The notes beneath the pieces are model-generated. The model was given only the letters and a program-made list of their open reading frames with translations. It was not told the DNA's origin and did no database searches. Shown piece after piece: positions 8,918 through 18,951 of a stretch of 64,000 nt of DNA (position 1 is its first letter; each line of letters begins with the position of its first letter). The position numbers and the translations under genes were made by a program. The stretch is from the NCBI RefSeq assembly GCF_003002095.1, contig NZ_PVZC01000006.1, positions 434,001 through 498,000 on the forward strand. The letters are read 5' to 3'. Source of the stretch: Allonocardiopsis opalescens (GTDB lineage: Bacteria > Actinomycetota > Actinomycetes > Streptosporangiales > Streptosporangiaceae).

Positions 8918-11407
8918 ATGGCCCGAACGACGCCCCCACCCGAGGATCTCGACGAGAAGATCATCGACATCGACGTCTCCGAGGAGATGCGCGGCAGCTT
9001 CCTGGAGTACGCCTACTCGGTCATCTACCAGCGCGCCCTGCCCGACGCCCGCGACGGCATGAAGCCGGTGCAGCGCCGCATCCTCTACCAGATGAGCGAG
9101 ATGGGCCTGCGTCCCGACCGCGCGCACGTCAAGTGCGCCCGCGTGGTCGGCGAGGTGATGGGCAAGCTGCACCCCCACGGCGACGGCGCCATCTACGACG
9201 CCCTCGTCCGCATCGCCCAGCCCTTCGCGATGCGGCTGCCGCTGGTCGACGGCCACGGCAACTTCGGCTCGCTCGGCGGCGACGACGCCCCCGCCGCCAT
9301 GCGCTACACCGAGTCCCGGCTGGCGCCCGCCGCGATGCTGATGGTGAACTCCATCGACGAGGACGTCGTCGACTTCCGGCCCAACTACGACGGCCAGGAG
9401 CTCGAACCCGAGGTGCTGCCGGCCGCGTACCCGAACCTGCTGGTGAACGGCGCCTCGGGCATCGCGGTCGGGATGGCCACCAACATGGCGCCGCACAACC
9501 TGGGCGAGGTGATCGCGGCCGCCCGGTACCTGATCGACCACCCCGGCGCCTCGCTCGAGAAGCTGATGGACTTCGTGCCCGGGCCCGACCTCCCCACCGG
9601 CGGCCGGATCGTCGGCCTCGACGGCGTCCGCGACGCCTACCGGACCGGCCGGGGCACCTTCCGCACCCGCGCCACCGTGTCGGTGGAGAAGGTCAGCGCC
9701 CGCCGCACCGGCATCGTCGTCACCCAGCTGCCCTACAACGTCGGCCCGGAGAAGGTCGTCGCCCGGATCAAGGAGCTGGTGCAGGCCAAGAAGCTCCAGG
9801 GCATCTCCGACCTGCGCGACCTCACCGACCGCACCAACGGCCTGCGGCTGGTGGTGGAGCTGAAGAACGGCTTCAACCCCGAGGCGGTGCTGGAGGACCT
9901 CTACCGGCTCACCCCGATGGAGGAGACCTTCGGCATCAACAACGTCGCGCTGGTCGACGGCCAGCCGCAGACCCTCGGCCTCAAGGAGCTGCTCCAGGTC
10001 TACGTCGACCACCGCGTCGAGGTGGTCAGGCGGCGCTCCACCTACCGCAGGAAGCGCAGGCAGGACCGGCTGCACCTGGTCGACGGCCTGCTGGTGGCGC
10101 TGCTCAACATCGACGAGGTCATCCAGGTCATCCGGGAGAGCGACGACTCCGCGTCGGCCCGGCAGCGGCTGATGACCATCTTCGACCTCTCCGACATCCA
10201 GGCCAACTACATCCTGGACACCCCGCTGCGCCGCCTCACCCGCTACGACCGGCTGGAGCTGGAGAGCGAGCGCGACCGCCTGCGCGCCGAGATCGCCGAA
10301 CTGACCGCGATCCTGGACTCCCCCGAGCGGCTGCGCGGCGTGGTCTCCGCCGAGCTGGCCGAGGTCGCCAAGGAGTACGGCACCCGGCGCCGCACCGAGC
10401 TGCTGGAGAGCTCCGGCGAGAAGCGCACCGCCGCCGTCCCGCTCGAACTGCCCGACGACCCCTGTCACGTCCTGCTCTCCTCCACCGGCCTGCTGGCCAG
10501 GACCGCCACCGGCGCGGCGCCGTCCGGTGAGGGCTCGCGCGCCAAGCACGACGCGGTGGTGTCCTCGGTGCCGGCCACCGCGCGCGGCGAGGTCGCGGTC
10601 GTCACCGACCTCGGCCGGATGGTGCGGCTGTCCGTCCTCGAACTGCCCGTCCTGCCCGAGGGCGGCGGCGCCCCGAACCTCCAGGGCGGCGCCCCCGTGG
10701 CGGAGTTCGTGGAGCTGGACCCAGAGGAGCGGGTGGTCGCGCTGGCCGCCCTCGACGGCGTCGGCCCCGGGCTGGTGCTGGGCACCCGCACCGGCGTGGT
10801 CAAGCGGGTCACCCCCGACTACCCCGCCAACAAGGACGAGTTCGACGTCATCGCGCTCAAGCCCGGCGACCGGGTGATCGGCGCCGCCCAGCTCACCGGC
10901 GGCGCCGAGGACCTGGTGTTCATCACCTCCGACGCCCAGCTGCTGCGCTTCGCCGTCGACGGCGTGCGCCCGCAGGGCCGTCCGGCGGGCGGTGTGACCG
11001 GGGTGCGGCTGGCCGACGGCGCCCACGCCGTGTGGTTCGGCGCGGTGCCGGCCGACCCCGACGAGTTCGACGCCGTGGTCGTCACGGTCGCGGGCTCTTC
11101 CGCCGCCCTGCCGGGCACCCAGACGGGCACCGCCAAGGTCACCCCGTTCTCGCTCTTCCCGTCGAAGGGCCGCGCCACCGGCGGGGTGCGCTGCCACCGC
11201 TTCCTCAAGGGCGAGGACGTCCTGCTGTTCGGCTGGGCCGGCGCCGCCCCCGCCAGGGCCGCGCGTGCCGACGGCGGCCCGATCCGGCTGCCCGACCTCA
11301 ACGACCGCCGCGACGGCTCCGGCGACCTGCTGCCCCGGCCGCTGGCCGCCGTCGGCGGCACCGTGGTGGGCCGGGCCGAGCCCGACGACGAGGCGGCGGA
11401 CGCCTGA
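8918..11407 (+). CDS. parC: DNA topoisomerase IV subunit A
   Basis: Type IIA topoisomerase A subunit, 829 residues from the ATG at 8918 (ATG 8909 is an alternative). It breaks and rejoins DNA with ParE to decatenate chromosomes. Visible features: the [20 protein letters not shown] start of the breakage domain, the catalytic Tyr in [10 protein letters not shown] near residue 130, [19 protein letters not shown], and a C-terminal beta-pinwheel with repeated GxRxxTxTG-like blades. Actinobacterial ParC proteins share the layout around [20 protein letters not shown]. Gyrase A is less likely because the partner parE is about 3 kb away and oriented towards it. Confidence 0.9.
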   Translation: MARTTPPPEDLDEKIIDIDVSEEMRGSFLEYAYSVIYQRALPDARDGMKPVQRRILYQMSEMGLRPDRAHVKCARVVGEVMGKLHPHGDGAIYDALVRIAQPFAMRLPLVDGHGNFGSLGGDDAPAAMRYTESRLAPAAMLMVNSIDEDVVDFRPNYDGQELEPEVLPAAYPNLLVNGASGIAVGMATNMAPHNLGEVIAAARYLIDHPGASLEKLMDFVPGPDLPTGGRIVGLDGVRDAYRTGRGTFRTRATVSVEKVSARRTGIVVTQLPYNVGPEKVVARIKELVQAKKLQGISDLRDLTDRTNGLRLVVELKNGFNPEAVLEDLYRLTPMEETFGINNVALVDGQPQTLGLKELLQVYVDHRVEVVRRRSTYRRKRRQDRLHLVDGLLVALLNIDEVIQVIRESDDSASARQRLMTIFDLSDIQANYILDTPLRRLTRYDRLELESERDRLRAEIAELTAILDSPERLRGVVSAELAEVAKEYGTRRRTELLESSGEKRTAAVPLELPDDPCHVLLSSTGLLARTATGAAPSGEGSRAKHDAVVSSVPATARGEVAVVTDLGRMVRLSVLELPVLPEGGGAPNLQGGAPVAEFVELDPEERVVALAALDGVGPGLVLGTRTGVVKRVTPDYPANKDEFDVIALKPGDRVIGAAQLTGGAEDLVFITSDAQLLRFAVDGVRPQGRPAGGVTGVRLADGAHAVWFGAVPADPDEFDAVVVTVAGSSAALPGTQTGTAKVTPFSLFPSKGRATGGVRCHRFLKGEDVLLFGWAGAAPARAARADGGPIRLPDLNDRRDGSGDLLPRPLAAVGGTVVGRAEPDDEAADA

Positions 11408-11420
11408 TCCGCGGGCGCGA

Positions 11421-11450
11421 AGGGGAGTGGGCACTCCGGTCCGCTCCCCT
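11421..11450 (+). terminator. Possible terminator after parC
   Basis: AGGGGAG (11421-11427) can pair with CTCCCCT (11444-11450) across a 16 nt loop, 14 bp past the parC stop. There is no T-tract, which is common in high-GC actinobacteria. The stem is short and the call is tentative. Confidence 0.4.
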
Positions 11451-11515
11451 CGTGTCACGTCCGCACCACGGGGAATGCTAGGCGTGGAGGCCGTTATGGC
11501 CCTGAGGGAGGTCAC

Positions 11516-11842
11516 ATGCCCGAGACGTCCTACGACGCCTTCACCCGGGGCCGGCGCCGGTTCGCCCAGGGCGACCCCATCGGCGCGGCCCGCGTGCTCG
11601 AGCCGGTCGCCGAGGCCGAGCCCAACAACCGCACCGTGCTGGAGCTGCTGGGACGCGCCTACTTCCACTCCGCGCAGCTGCGCAAGGCCGAGGCGACCTT
11701 CCGGACGCTCGTCGAGCTGGACCCCTGCGACTCCTGGGCCTGCATCGCGCTGGCGCGCACCCTGGAACGGCAGAGCCGCACCAGCGAGGCGTCCCGGTAC
11801 CGCAGGCTGCACGCGGCGATGAGCGGCGGCAGCCTGGACTGA
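11516..11842 (+). CDS. Small tetratricopeptide-repeat protein
   Basis: A 108-residue soluble protein made of about two and a half TPR motifs: one unit around FTRGRRRFAQGDPIGAARVL, a second around NRTVLELLGRAYFHSAQLRK and a third around CDSWACIALARTLERQ. TPRs bind protein partners; no enzymatic motif is present. The ATG is preceded by GGGAGG at good spacing. It lies between parC and a methyltransferase on the same strand, with 108 bp before and 183 bp after, so it may be an independent unit. Partner unknown. Confidence 0.85.
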   Translation: MPETSYDAFTRGRRRFAQGDPIGAARVLEPVAEAEPNNRTVLELLGRAYFHSAQLRKAEATFRTLVELDPCDSWACIALARTLERQSRTSEASRYRRLHAAMSGGSLD

Positions 11843-12025
11843 CCCAAACCGGCGAATCCGCCGAGAACGCCCCTGGAACCCCGCTCCTGCGGGATAAGGT
11901 GCCAGCAGGACGGGTACCGCTCGGACGGGTCGGCGCCCCCGCGCCGCTCCCCCGAACCGCCCGCCGGGTCCCCCTGCGCGCCGTGCCGGCCGCCCCGCTC
12001 GCGCAAGCTGAGAGAGCCCAACGCC

Positions 12026-12868
12026 ATGACCGACTACGGAACCCTCGACCCCGACGAGTCCTTCGCCCCGGACGCCCGGCCCCCCAGCGGCATCGACACC
12101 TCCACGGCCAGCGTCGCGCGCCTCTACGACTACTTCCTCGGCGGCAAGGACAACTACGCCGTCGACCGGGCCGCCGCGGCCAAGGTGCGCGAGGTCGCGC
12201 CCGAGGTGCCGGCGATGGCGCGCGCCATGCGGGCCTGGCTGGTGCGGGTGGTGCGCTTCCTGTCCCAGGAGGCCGGCATCCGGCAGTACCTCGACCTCGG
12301 CGCCGGGCTGCCCACCCAGGACAATGTGCACCAGGTGGCCAAGCGGCACCAGCCCGACGCCCGGGTGGTGTACGTCGACAACGACCCCATCGTGCTGGCG
12401 CACGGCCGCGCGCTGCTGGAGGACGACGAGAGCACCACCGTCATCCAGGCCGACATGATGGAGCCCGAGACGATCCTCGGCCACCCCGAGACCCGGCGGC
12501 TGCTGGACTTCGAGGAGCCGATGGCGCTGCTGCTGTCGGGGGTGCTGCACTTCATCCCGGACGAGCTCGAACCCGACCGCTTCGTGGCCGAGCTGCGCGA
12601 GCGGCTGGCGCCCGGCAGCTACCTGGCCATCGCCTCCGTCGTCGGCGACACCGACCCCGACGCCGCCGACCGGCTGCTGGCCGTCTACCGCTCGCAGACC
12701 GGCACCGGCGCGCACCGGCGCAGCGGCGAACTCGAGCGCTTCTTCGGCGACTTCAAGCTGGTCGACCCCGGCCTGACCTTCGTGAACGCCTGGCGCCCCG
12801 AGCGCCCCGAGGACGCCATCGGGGCCGAGCGCTTCTGGGTGGCCGGCGGGGTCGCCCTCAAGGGCTGA
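12026..12868 (+). CDS. SAM-dependent methyltransferase, SAV2177 (DUF574) family
   Basis: A 280-residue protein of the actinomycete-specific SAV2177 family. It shows the family N-terminal block SVARLYDYFLGGKDNYAVDR, a motif I-like glycine loop QYLDLGAGLP near residue 90, an acidic motif II in VVYVDNDPIVL near 117, and the later LLSGVLHFIPDE segment. These genes occur in many copies in Streptomyces and Streptosporangiales. The substrate is unknown here and for the family generally. ATG start; the upstream 183 bp holds no certain promoter. A strong hairpin follows at 12876. Confidence 0.9.
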   Translation: MTDYGTLDPDESFAPDARPPSGIDTSTASVARLYDYFLGGKDNYAVDRAAAAKVREVAPEVPAMARAMRAWLVRVVRFLSQEAGIRQYLDLGAGLPTQDNVHQVAKRHQPDARVVYVDNDPIVLAHGRALLEDDESTTVIQADMMEPETILGHPETRRLLDFEEPMALLLSGVLHFIPDELEPDRFVAELRERLAPGSYLAIASVVGDTDPDAADRLLAVYRSQTGTGAHRRSGELERFFGDFKLVDPGLTFVNAWRPERPEDAIGAERFWVAGGVALKG

Positions 12869-12875
12869 GCCGTCC

Positions 12876-12917
12876 CGCGCCGGACGCGGCGGCGGGCGCC
12901 CCGCCGCGTCCGGCGCG
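12876..12917 (+). terminator. Hairpin terminator after the SAV2177-type methyltransferase
   Basis: A perfect 17 bp inverted repeat: left arm 12876-12892 (begins CGCGCCGGACG), right arm 12901-12917, with an 8 nt loop. It starts 7 bp after the methyltransferase stop and ends 37 bp before the next start. There is no T-tract. It most likely terminates transcription or protects the 3' end. Confidence 0.7.
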
Positions 12918-12953
12918 GCGCCCGCTGTCCGCCGCCCCCGCTAGCCTGCCGGT

Positions 12954-14072
12954 ATGGACGACCCATCCCCGGCCGCCGGCTGCCACGACCGCTACGACGC
13001 CAAGGCTCGCGCCTGGGTCGACGAGGCGATCCGCCGGGTCGAGGCCGACGCCAACCGCTCGGCAGACACCCACCTGCACGTCTTCCCGCTGCCGGCCGAG
13101 TGGGGCATCGACCTCTACCTCAAGGACGAGTCCGTCCACCCCACCGGCAGCCTCAAGCACCGGCTGGCGCGCTCCTTGTTCCTCTACGGGCTGGCCAACG
13201 GCTGGATCACCGAGGGCACCACCATCGTGGAGGCCAGCTCCGGCTCCACCGCCGTGTCCGAGGCGTACTTCGCCCGGCTGCTGGACCTCCCGTTCGTCAC
13301 GGTGCTGCCCAGGCGCACCAGCCCGGAGAAGATCGCGCTGATCGAGCGGTACGGCGGCCGCTGCCACTTCGTCGACGTGCCCGCCGCGATGTACACCGAG
13401 GCCGAGCGGCTGGCCGCCGAGGCGCGCGGCCACTACATGGACCAGTTCACCTATGCCGAGCGGGCGACCGACTGGCGCGGCAACAACAACATCGCCGAGT
13501 CGATCTTCGGGCAGCTGGCCCTGGAGCGGCACCCCGTGCCGGAGTGGATCGTGGTGGGCGCGGGCACCGGCGGCACCTCGGCCACCATCGGCCGCTACCT
13601 GCGCTACCGCAGGCACGCCACCCGGCTGGCCGTGGTCGACCCGGAGAACTCCGCCTTCTTCCCCGGCTGGGCCACCGACACCCCCGACTACGGCACCGGC
13701 ATGCCCTCGCGGATCGAGGGCATCGGCCGCCCCCGGATGGAGCCCAGCTTCGTCGGCTCCGTCATCGACCTGATGATCCCGGTGCCCGACGCCGCCAGCC
13801 TGGCCGCCATGCGCCACCTGCGCGCCGCCACCGGCATCGCGGCCGGCGGCTCCACCGGCACGAACCTGTGGGGCGCCTTCCTGCTCATCGACCGGATGCG
13901 GCGCGCAGGAGTGCGCGGCAGCGTCGTCACCCTCATCTGCGACGGCGGCGAGCGCTACCGCAAGACCTACTACGACGACGGCTGGCTGGCCGAGCGCGGC
14001 CTCGACCTCGCCCCGCACACCGCCGTCCTGGAGCGCTTCCTCACCGAGGGGGTGTGGGAGCCGGGCCGGTGA
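12954..14072 (+). CDS. cds1: PLP-dependent cysteine synthase-family enzyme, Cds1-like (L-cysteine desulfhydrase)
   Basis: Fold-type II PLP enzyme of 372 residues. Lys68 in [10 protein letters not shown] fits the Schiff-base lysine, [17 protein letters not shown] near 98 is the substrate-binding loop, and [12 protein letters not shown] near 205 is the phosphate-binding glycine loop. The overall arrangement resembles actinobacterial Cds1 (Rv3684 type), which releases sulfide and pyruvate from cysteine, rather than CysK or CysM (inference from remembered families). ATG start chosen by length and family start. A monocistronic gene is likely, flanked by a terminator upstream. Confidence 0.8.
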   Translation: MDDPSPAAGCHDRYDAKARAWVDEAIRRVEADANRSADTHLHVFPLPAEWGIDLYLKDESVHPTGSLKHRLARSLFLYGLANGWITEGTTIVEASSGSTAVSEAYFARLLDLPFVTVLPRRTSPEKIALIERYGGRCHFVDVPAAMYTEAERLAAEARGHYMDQFTYAERATDWRGNNNIAESIFGQLALERHPVPEWIVVGAGTGGTSATIGRYLRYRRHATRLAVVDPENSAFFPGWATDTPDYGTGMPSRIEGIGRPRMEPSFVGSVIDLMIPVPDAASLAAMRHLRAATGIAAGGSTGTNLWGAFLLIDRMRRAGVRGSVVTLICDGGERYRKTYYDDGWLAERGLDLAPHTAVLERFLTEGVWEPGR

Positions 14073-14188
14073 AAGGTGGTGCCCGCACCAGGGGCGTAGG
14101 AGTGCCCGCGTCCCTGCGGCCGAGGGCCGCCGCGGGCAGAGTCATGGGTGCACGAGCACGCCTCCGCACCGCGAGAGAACGGAATCCC

Positions 14189-14677
14189 ATGACCGCGCAC
14201 AGCACCGCCGCCTCCGCTCCGTCCGCACCGACCGTGCGGCCCGCCCCGCCCGACGCCGTACGCGGCGCGGCCGCCGCCTGGTTCTTCGCCGTCGGCGCCG
14301 GCGTCGCCGAGGCGGCGGTCTTCGCCACGGACGCGCTCGCCGCCGGCGCGCCGGCCGCCGGCCTCGCGATGGGCGCGGGTGTGCGGGCGGTCGTCTACGC
14401 CGCGGTCATCGCGCTCGTGCTCGCCATGCGGGCCGGCCGGAACCCGGCCAGGATCGCGCTCGCCCTGCTGCTCGGGACGGTGGGCACCCTGTCTTTGGTG
14501 CTCGAGCCGATCGGCTGGCTGGCCGCCGGCAACTCCGTGCCGGAGCTGCTCGCGAGCGCCGACGCCGTCTTCTACCTCTCGGCCGCGCTGCGCACCGCGC
14601 ACATCCTGGCGGTGCCGGTCGGGCTCGCCCTCATGTTCACCCCGGCCGCCAACGCGTACTTCCGCCGGCCCCGCTAG
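14189..14677 (+). CDS. Small four-helix membrane protein, unknown function
   Basis: A 162-residue hydrophobic protein with four predicted membrane helices: about 27-50 (AAWFFAVGAGVAEAAV), 55-80, 86-112 (IALALLLGTVGTLSLVLEP) and 130-155. The N-terminal ~20 residues are Ser/Ala/Pro-rich and cytoplasmic. I do not recognise a family. The ATG has a GAGAG stretch upstream. It converges on parE, whose stop lies 2 bp beyond its own, so the two genes leave no room for a separate terminator. Confidence 0.8.
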   Translation: MTAHSTAASAPSAPTVRPAPPDAVRGAAAAWFFAVGAGVAEAAVFATDALAAGAPAAGLAMGAGVRAVVYAAVIALVLAMRAGRNPARIALALLLGTVGTLSLVLEPIGWLAAGNSVPELLASADAVFYLSAALRTAHILAVPVGLALMFTPAANAYFRRPR

Positions 14678-14679
14678 CC

Positions 14680-16773
14680 TCAGGCGTCGATGCGGGAGAG
14701 GTCGAGTTCGGCGGCGCCGCCGACGATGAACTCGCGGCGGGGGGCGACCTCGTTGCCCATCAGCAGGTTGAAGACCTCGGCCGCGCCCTCGGCGTCCTCG
14801 ACGCGGATGCGGCGCAGGGTGCGGTAGCGGGGGTCCATGGTGGTCTCGGCCAGCTGGTCGGCGTCCATCTCGCCGAGGCCCTTGTAGCGCTGCACCGGGT
14901 CCTTCCAGCGCAGGCCCGCCGCGGTCAGCTCGGTCAGCCTGCGGTGCAGCTCGGCGTCGCTGTAGGTGTAGATGAACTTGTCCTGGCGCTTCTTCGGATT
15001 GGTGATCTCGATGCGGTGCAGCGGCGGCACCGCGGCGAAGACCCGGCCCGCCTCCAGCATCGGCCGCATGTAGCGGTAGAACAGGGTGAGCAGCAGGCAG
15101 CGGATGTGCGCGCCGTCGACGTCGGCGTCGGCCATCAGGATGACCCGCTGGTAGCGGGCCGCGTCGATCTCGAAGCTGCGCCCGGAGCCCGCCCCCAGCA
15201 CCTGGATGATGGCGGCGCACTCGGCGTTCTTGAGCATGTCGGCCAGTGACGCCTTCTGCACGTTGAGGATCTTGCCCCGGATCGGCAGCAGCGCCTGGAA
15301 CTCGGAGTCGCGCGCCAGCTTGGCGGTGCCGAGCGCGGAGTCGCCCTCCACGATGAACAGCTCGCTGCGGTCGGTGCCCTCATTGCGGCAGTCGACCAGC
15401 TTGGCGGGGAGCGCGGAGTTCTCCAGGGCGGTCTTGCGGCGCTGGTTCTCGCGGTGCTGGCGGGCGGCCAGCCGCGCCTTGGCGGCGCCGGCCACCTTCT
15501 CCAGCACGGTGCGGGCCTGCTGCTTGGGCACCCGCTTGGTGGAGGTGAGGAAGGCGCGCAGCTCCCGGCCGACCACCTGGGAGACGATCTTGCTGGCCGC
15601 GGCGGTGCCCAGGATCTCCTTGGTCTGCCCCTCGAACTGCGGTTCGGGCAGCCGCACGGTGACCACCGCGGTGAGCCCTTCGAGGGCGTCCTCCTTGGTG
15701 ATCGGCTCGTCGCTGGCCTTGAGGATCTTGGTGGTGCGCAGCAGGTCGTTGAGGGTGCGCACCAGCGCCCGCTCGAAGCCGGCCACGTGGGTGCCGCCCT
15801 TGGGGGTGGCGATGACGTTCACGAACGAGCGCGTGACGGTGTCGTAGCCGGCGCCCCAGCGCAGCGCGATGTCGACGATCAGCTCCCGCTCGACCTCGGC
15901 CGGGGTGAGGTGGCCCTGGTCGTCCAGGACCGGCACCGTCTCGGTGAAGCTGCCGGCGCCCTGCATCCGCAGCACGTCGCAGACCGGCTGGTCGGGCGCC
16001 AGGTGCTCGCAGAACTCGCCGATGCCGCCGTCGAAGCGGAACTCCTCCTCGTAGGGGCCGTCGTCGGAGGGGCGCTCGTCGCGGATGGAGAGGGTGAGGC
16101 CCGGCACCAGGAAGGCGGTCTGCCGCGCCCGGTCGAGCAGGGCGCCGCGCGCGATGGCGGCCTCGGCCAGGAAGATCTGGCGGTCGGGCCAGAACCGGAC
16201 GCGGGTGCCGGTGACGCGCTTGGCCACCCGCTTGCCCTTGGCCAGGCCGGAGCCGGCGGTGAACTGGGCGTCGGGGCCGATGCCGGCGAAGCGGCCGGGG
16301 ATGCCGCGCCGGAAGCTCATCTCGTGGGTGGCGCCGTCGCGGTCGACCTCGACGTCGAGCCGGGCCGACAGCGCGTTCACCACCGAGGCGCCCACGCCGT
16401 GCAGGCCGCCGGAGGCGGTGTAGGAGCCGCCGCCGAACTTGCCGCCGGCGTGCAGCTTGGTCATGACCAGTTCGACGCCGGACAGGCCCGAGCGCGGCTC
16501 GACGTCGATGGGGATGCCCCGGCCGTTGTCGCGGACCTCCACCGAGCCGTCGGCGCGCAGCAGCACCTCGACCCGGTCGCAGTGGCCGCCCAGGGCCTCG
16601 TCCACGGAGTTGTCGACGATCTCCCACAGGCAGTGGGTGAGGCCCCGGCTGTCGGTGGAGCCGATGTACATGCCGGGCCGCTTGCGGACCGCCTCCAGGC
16701 CCTCCAGCACGGAGAGGTGACGCGCGGTGTAGTCGCCGGAGTCGCCGGTGAGCACGTTGGTGAGTGCGGTCAC
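14680..16773 (-). CDS. parE: DNA topoisomerase IV subunit B
   Basis: ATPase subunit of topoisomerase IV, 697 residues. GHKL motifs are present: Asn in EIVDNSVDEAL near residue 45, the DNGRGIPI loop near 75, and GGLHGVGASVVNALS near 115. The Toprim domain has ELFIVEGDSALG near 440 and DADVDGAHIRCL near 520. The GTG at 16771-16773 was chosen because AGGAG lies nine bases upstream and the product begins like other ParE proteins; an upstream extension to 16911 is probably not translated. It faces parC across four small genes. Confidence 0.92.
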   Translation of the reverse strand: MTALTNVLTGDSGDYTARHLSVLEGLEAVRKRPGMYIGSTDSRGLTHCLWEIVDNSVDEALGGHCDRVEVLLRADGSVEVRDNGRGIPIDVEPRSGLSGVELVMTKLHAGGKFGGGSYTASGGLHGVGASVVNALSARLDVEVDRDGATHEMSFRRGIPGRFAGIGPDAQFTAGSGLAKGKRVAKRVTGTRVRFWPDRQIFLAEAAIARGALLDRARQTAFLVPGLTLSIRDERPSDDGPYEEEFRFDGGIGEFCEHLAPDQPVCDVLRMQGAGSFTETVPVLDDQGHLTPAEVERELIVDIALRWGAGYDTVTRSFVNVIATPKGGTHVAGFERALVRTLNDLLRTTKILKASDEPITKEDALEGLTAVVTVRLPEPQFEGQTKEILGTAAASKIVSQVVGRELRAFLTSTKRVPKQQARTVLEKVAGAAKARLAARQHRENQRRKTALENSALPAKLVDCRNEGTDRSELFIVEGDSALGTAKLARDSEFQALLPIRGKILNVQKASLADMLKNAECAAIIQVLGAGSGRSFEIDAARYQRVILMADADVDGAHIRCLLLTLFYRYMRPMLEAGRVFAAVPPLHRIEITNPKKRQDKFIYTYSDAELHRRLTELTAAGLRWKDPVQRYKGLGEMDADQLAETTMDPRYRTLRRIRVEDAEGAAEVFNLLMGNEVAPRREFIVGGAAELDLSRIDA

Positions 16774-16967
16774 GGTGTGCGGTCTCCTGTCGTGCGGAGG
16801 GTCTGCTGCGGCGGGCGCGCATTCGAACGTCCCTTCGGAAGGGTAGCGTCCGCGGCCGACGGAGCGAACCGGGCCGCCGGGCGCGCCGCCCGCCGGGACA
16901 GAACGCCGCAATGAGCTAGATCACAGCCCAGTCGGGCGATTCCGCTATCGGCGTACACCCTCCCAGG

Positions 16968-16996
16968 TTGGGAACGCGCAGGTGGGGTCATATGTT
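16968..16996 (+). promoter_or_regulatory. Sigma70-type promoter for the DUF7455 gene
   Basis: TTGGGA (16968-16973), a 17 bp spacer, then TATGTT (16991-16996). This lies about 70 bp before the GTG of the downstream small gene, in an AT-richer patch. Spacing and hexamers fit the principal sigma factor consensus well. Confidence 0.6.
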
Positions 16997-17064
16997 GTTC
17001 TAAGTGCTCGCCCCCGGCACTGCGGGGTGAGCATGAACCTGACGCCGAGCCCGAGGAAGGCGAA

Positions 17065-17295
17065 GTGACTGGAGCTCTTGCCCCTACCAAGCCGCTCACG
17101 GCCGCTGATCGCTGCGACCGCTGTGGGGCCCAGGCTTACGTACGCGTGCGGCTCAGCGCCGGTGGAGAGCTGCTGTTCTGCGGCCATCACATGCGCCAGC
17201 ACGGCGACTCCCTGCGTAAGCTCGCTGTTGAAGTCCAGGACGAGACGGCGCGACTCCGGGAGACCCCCGCCGTCGCCTCCAACGACGAGCGTTAG
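17065..17295 (+). CDS. DUF7455 family zinc-ribbon-like protein
   Basis: A 76-residue soluble protein. CDRCGAQAYVRV (CxxC) near residue 17 and FCGHHMRQH (CxHH) near 38 make a probable four-ligand zinc site, and the C-terminal half is a charged helix. This family is conserved in actinobacteria, often near the principal sigma factor or DNA metabolism genes; its function is not established. GTG start at 17065, with a good promoter at 16968. Its stop overlaps the stop of the convergent GNAT gene. Confidence 0.85.
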   Translation: MTGALAPTKPLTAADRCDRCGAQAYVRVRLSAGGELLFCGHHMRQHGDSLRKLAVEVQDETARLRETPAVASNDER

Positions 17296-18086
17296 ACGGA
17301 AGGCTTCGGACGGCGGCCGCCCCGCGGGGCGGCCGCCGTCTGCGCTCCCGCTCCCCCGGCCGGCCCGACCCGGTAGTGGTAGCGGCCGCGCGGCTCGAAC
17401 CCGGCCGAGCGGTACAGCCGGATCGCCGCGGAATTGCTCTCGGTGACCATCAGATAGGCCTCACGGCACCCGTGCGCCGCGCCCCGGTCGAGCGCGGCCG
17501 CCAGCAACTCCCGCGCGTACCCGCGGCCGCGCCGCTCGGGCGCGACCGCGAGGCAGTAGATCCCGAGCCGGTCCGCCTGCGGCACCGCCCGGACCACGGC
17601 CGCCTCGTCCAGAGCGCCGTACCAGGCCGGGCACCCGGTGAGGATCGCCCGCGCCGCCGCGCGCTGAGCGGGCGCGCCGCGGCCGTCGACGGCCCACCAC
17701 AGCTCGAACCAGTCCGGACCCGGCCGTGCGCCGAAGGCGGCGCCGCCGCCGCTCGGCGGCGCGGCGGGCAGCCCGGCCGACATCGCCACCGTGGCGCGCT
17801 CCGCCCGGTAGCCGCGCGCGGCCAGCGCGGCGTCCAGCTCGGGCTGCGCCTCCGGGAAGATCTGGAAGCGGGGCGCGGCGCCGTGGCGGGCGTAGAAGTC
17901 CTCGGCCGCCGCGATGGCGGCGCCCGGGTCGGCGGGCTCGCCGCGCGGCCACACGGAGTTCGCCCGGGACGAGAAGCCGTCGGCGTGGCGCAGCAGCCAG
18001 CCGTGGCGCTCCTCGACCCGCACGGCGGGCCAGGCCGCGTCCAGCAGCCGCGCCCAGGTCTCGTGTCCTGCCTCCGGTTCAGCCAT
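17292..18086 (-). CDS. GNAT family N-acetyltransferase
   Basis: A 264-residue acetyltransferase. The C-terminal ~90 residues hold the acetyl-CoA site: YCLAVAPERRGRGYARELL (RxxGxA loop near residue 180) followed by AYLMVTESNSAAIRLYRSAGF. The N-terminal ~140 residues are a second, divergent GNAT-like half. The start was set at the ATG 18084-18086, because further upstream the frame runs into the divergent yaaA promoter region. The substrate cannot be told. The 3' end contains the palindrome at 17309-17340. Confidence 0.85.
   Translation of the reverse strand: MAEPEAGHETWARLLDAAWPAVRVEERHGWLLRHADGFSSRANSVWPRGEPADPGAAIAAAEDFYARHGAAPRFQIFPEAQPELDAALAARGYRAERATVAMSAGLPAAPPSGGGAAFGARPGPDWFELWWAVDGRGAPAQRAAARAILTGCPAWYGALDEAAVVRAVPQADRLGIYCLAVAPERRGRGYARELLAAALDRGAAHGCREAYLMVTESNSAAIRLYRSAGFEPRGRYHYRVGPAGGAGAQTAAAPRGGRRPKPSV
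17309..17340. terminator. 32 bp perfect palindrome between convergent genes
   Basis: Bases 17309-17340 read the same on both strands (arms begin GACGGCGGCCGCCCC, centre GC). It starts 14 bp after the DUF7455 stop and lies inside the last codons of the convergent GNAT gene. It probably terminates transcripts from the left, while also encoding part of the Arg/Gly-rich GNAT C-terminus. Confidence 0.65.
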
Positions 18087-18153
18087 CGGTCGGCGAAAAT
18101 ACCAGCCGCGGCGGTGTCCGACCGGCGCCGCCCCACCCGTACCGAGGAGACCC

Positions 18154-18942
18154 ATGCTGATCCTGCTGCCGCCGTCCGAGAGCAAGGCCGAGGGCGGCGG
18201 CGGAGCGCCCGCCGACCCGGCGGCGCTCGGCCTGCCCGAGCTGGCGGAGGCCCGCGCCCGGGTGGCGGCCGCGCTGGGCGAGCTGTGCTCCGGGGACGCC
18301 GAGGCGGCCCGCGCGGCCCTGGGCCTGTCGGTGGGCCAGGCGGCGGAGCTGCCCAGGAACACCCGGCTGCGCACCGCCGCCGCGCTGCCGGCGGCCGAGC
18401 TGTACACCGGGGTGCTCTACGACGCCCTGCGGCTGCCCGCGCTGCTGGCCGGGCCGCACGCCGGCACCGTACGCGACTCCGTGCTGATCGCCTCGGCGCT
18501 GTGGGGCGCGCTGCGCCCGGCCGACCGGGTGCCGCCCTACCGGCTGTCGATGGCGGCGTCCCTGCCGCCGCTGGGGCCGCTGGCCGCGTTCTGGCGGCCC
18601 CTACTGGCCGGGCCGCTCACCGCGCTGGCCGAGGGGCGGCTGGTCGTGGACGCCAGGTCCGGCACCTACGCGGCGGCCTGGCGCCCGCGCGGGCGCACCG
18701 CCGAGCACACCGTGGGGCTGCGGGTGCTGCGCGAGGACGCCGCGGGCGGGCGCACCGTGGTGAGCCACATGGCCAAGGCCACCCGGGGCGAGGTGGCGCA
18801 CGCCCTGCTCGCCGCGGGCGCCCGCCCGCAGACCCCCAAGGAGCTGGCCGTCGCCGTCGAGGACCTGGGCCACCGCGCCGAGCTGCGCGCACCCACGGGC
18901 CCGGGCCGGCCGTGGGTGCTCGACATCGTGCTGTCCGGCTGA
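18154..18942 (+). CDS. yaaA: YaaA family protein (UPF0246, peroxide stress)
   Basis: A 262-residue member of the YaaA/UPF0246 family. E. coli YaaA limits intracellular iron and oxidative DNA damage during peroxide stress. Family blocks seen: the start MLILLPPSESKAEGG, then LYDALRLP, a DSVLIASALWGALRPAD segment near residue 110, YRLSMAASLPPLGPL near 130, and VVSHMAKATRGEVAHALL near 205. ATG with GAGGAGA three bases upstream. Divergent from the GNAT gene and convergent with the next gene, 9 bp apart. Confidence 0.9.
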   Translation: MLILLPPSESKAEGGGGAPADPAALGLPELAEARARVAAALGELCSGDAEAARAALGLSVGQAAELPRNTRLRTAAALPAAELYTGVLYDALRLPALLAGPHAGTVRDSVLIASALWGALRPADRVPPYRLSMAASLPPLGPLAAFWRPLLAGPLTALAEGRLVVDARSGTYAAAWRPRGRTAEHTVGLRVLREDAAGGRTVVSHMAKATRGEVAHALLAAGARPQTPKELAVAVEDLGHRAELRAPTGPGRPWVLDIVLSG

Positions 18943-18951
18943 CGGGCGCCT

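Noticed and set aside
6135-12715. Very long open frames such as 6135-8657 plus and 8843-12715 minus.
   Set aside because: They overlap the mrpA and parC genes, have no conserved domain, and show the Gln/Gly/Arg-rich composition of shadow frames in GC-rich DNA.
16823-16838. A LexA-like site TCGAAC-GTCC-CTTCGG upstream of parE.
   Set aside because: Only one half-site is intact; the right half matches poorly and parE is not a usual SOS gene.
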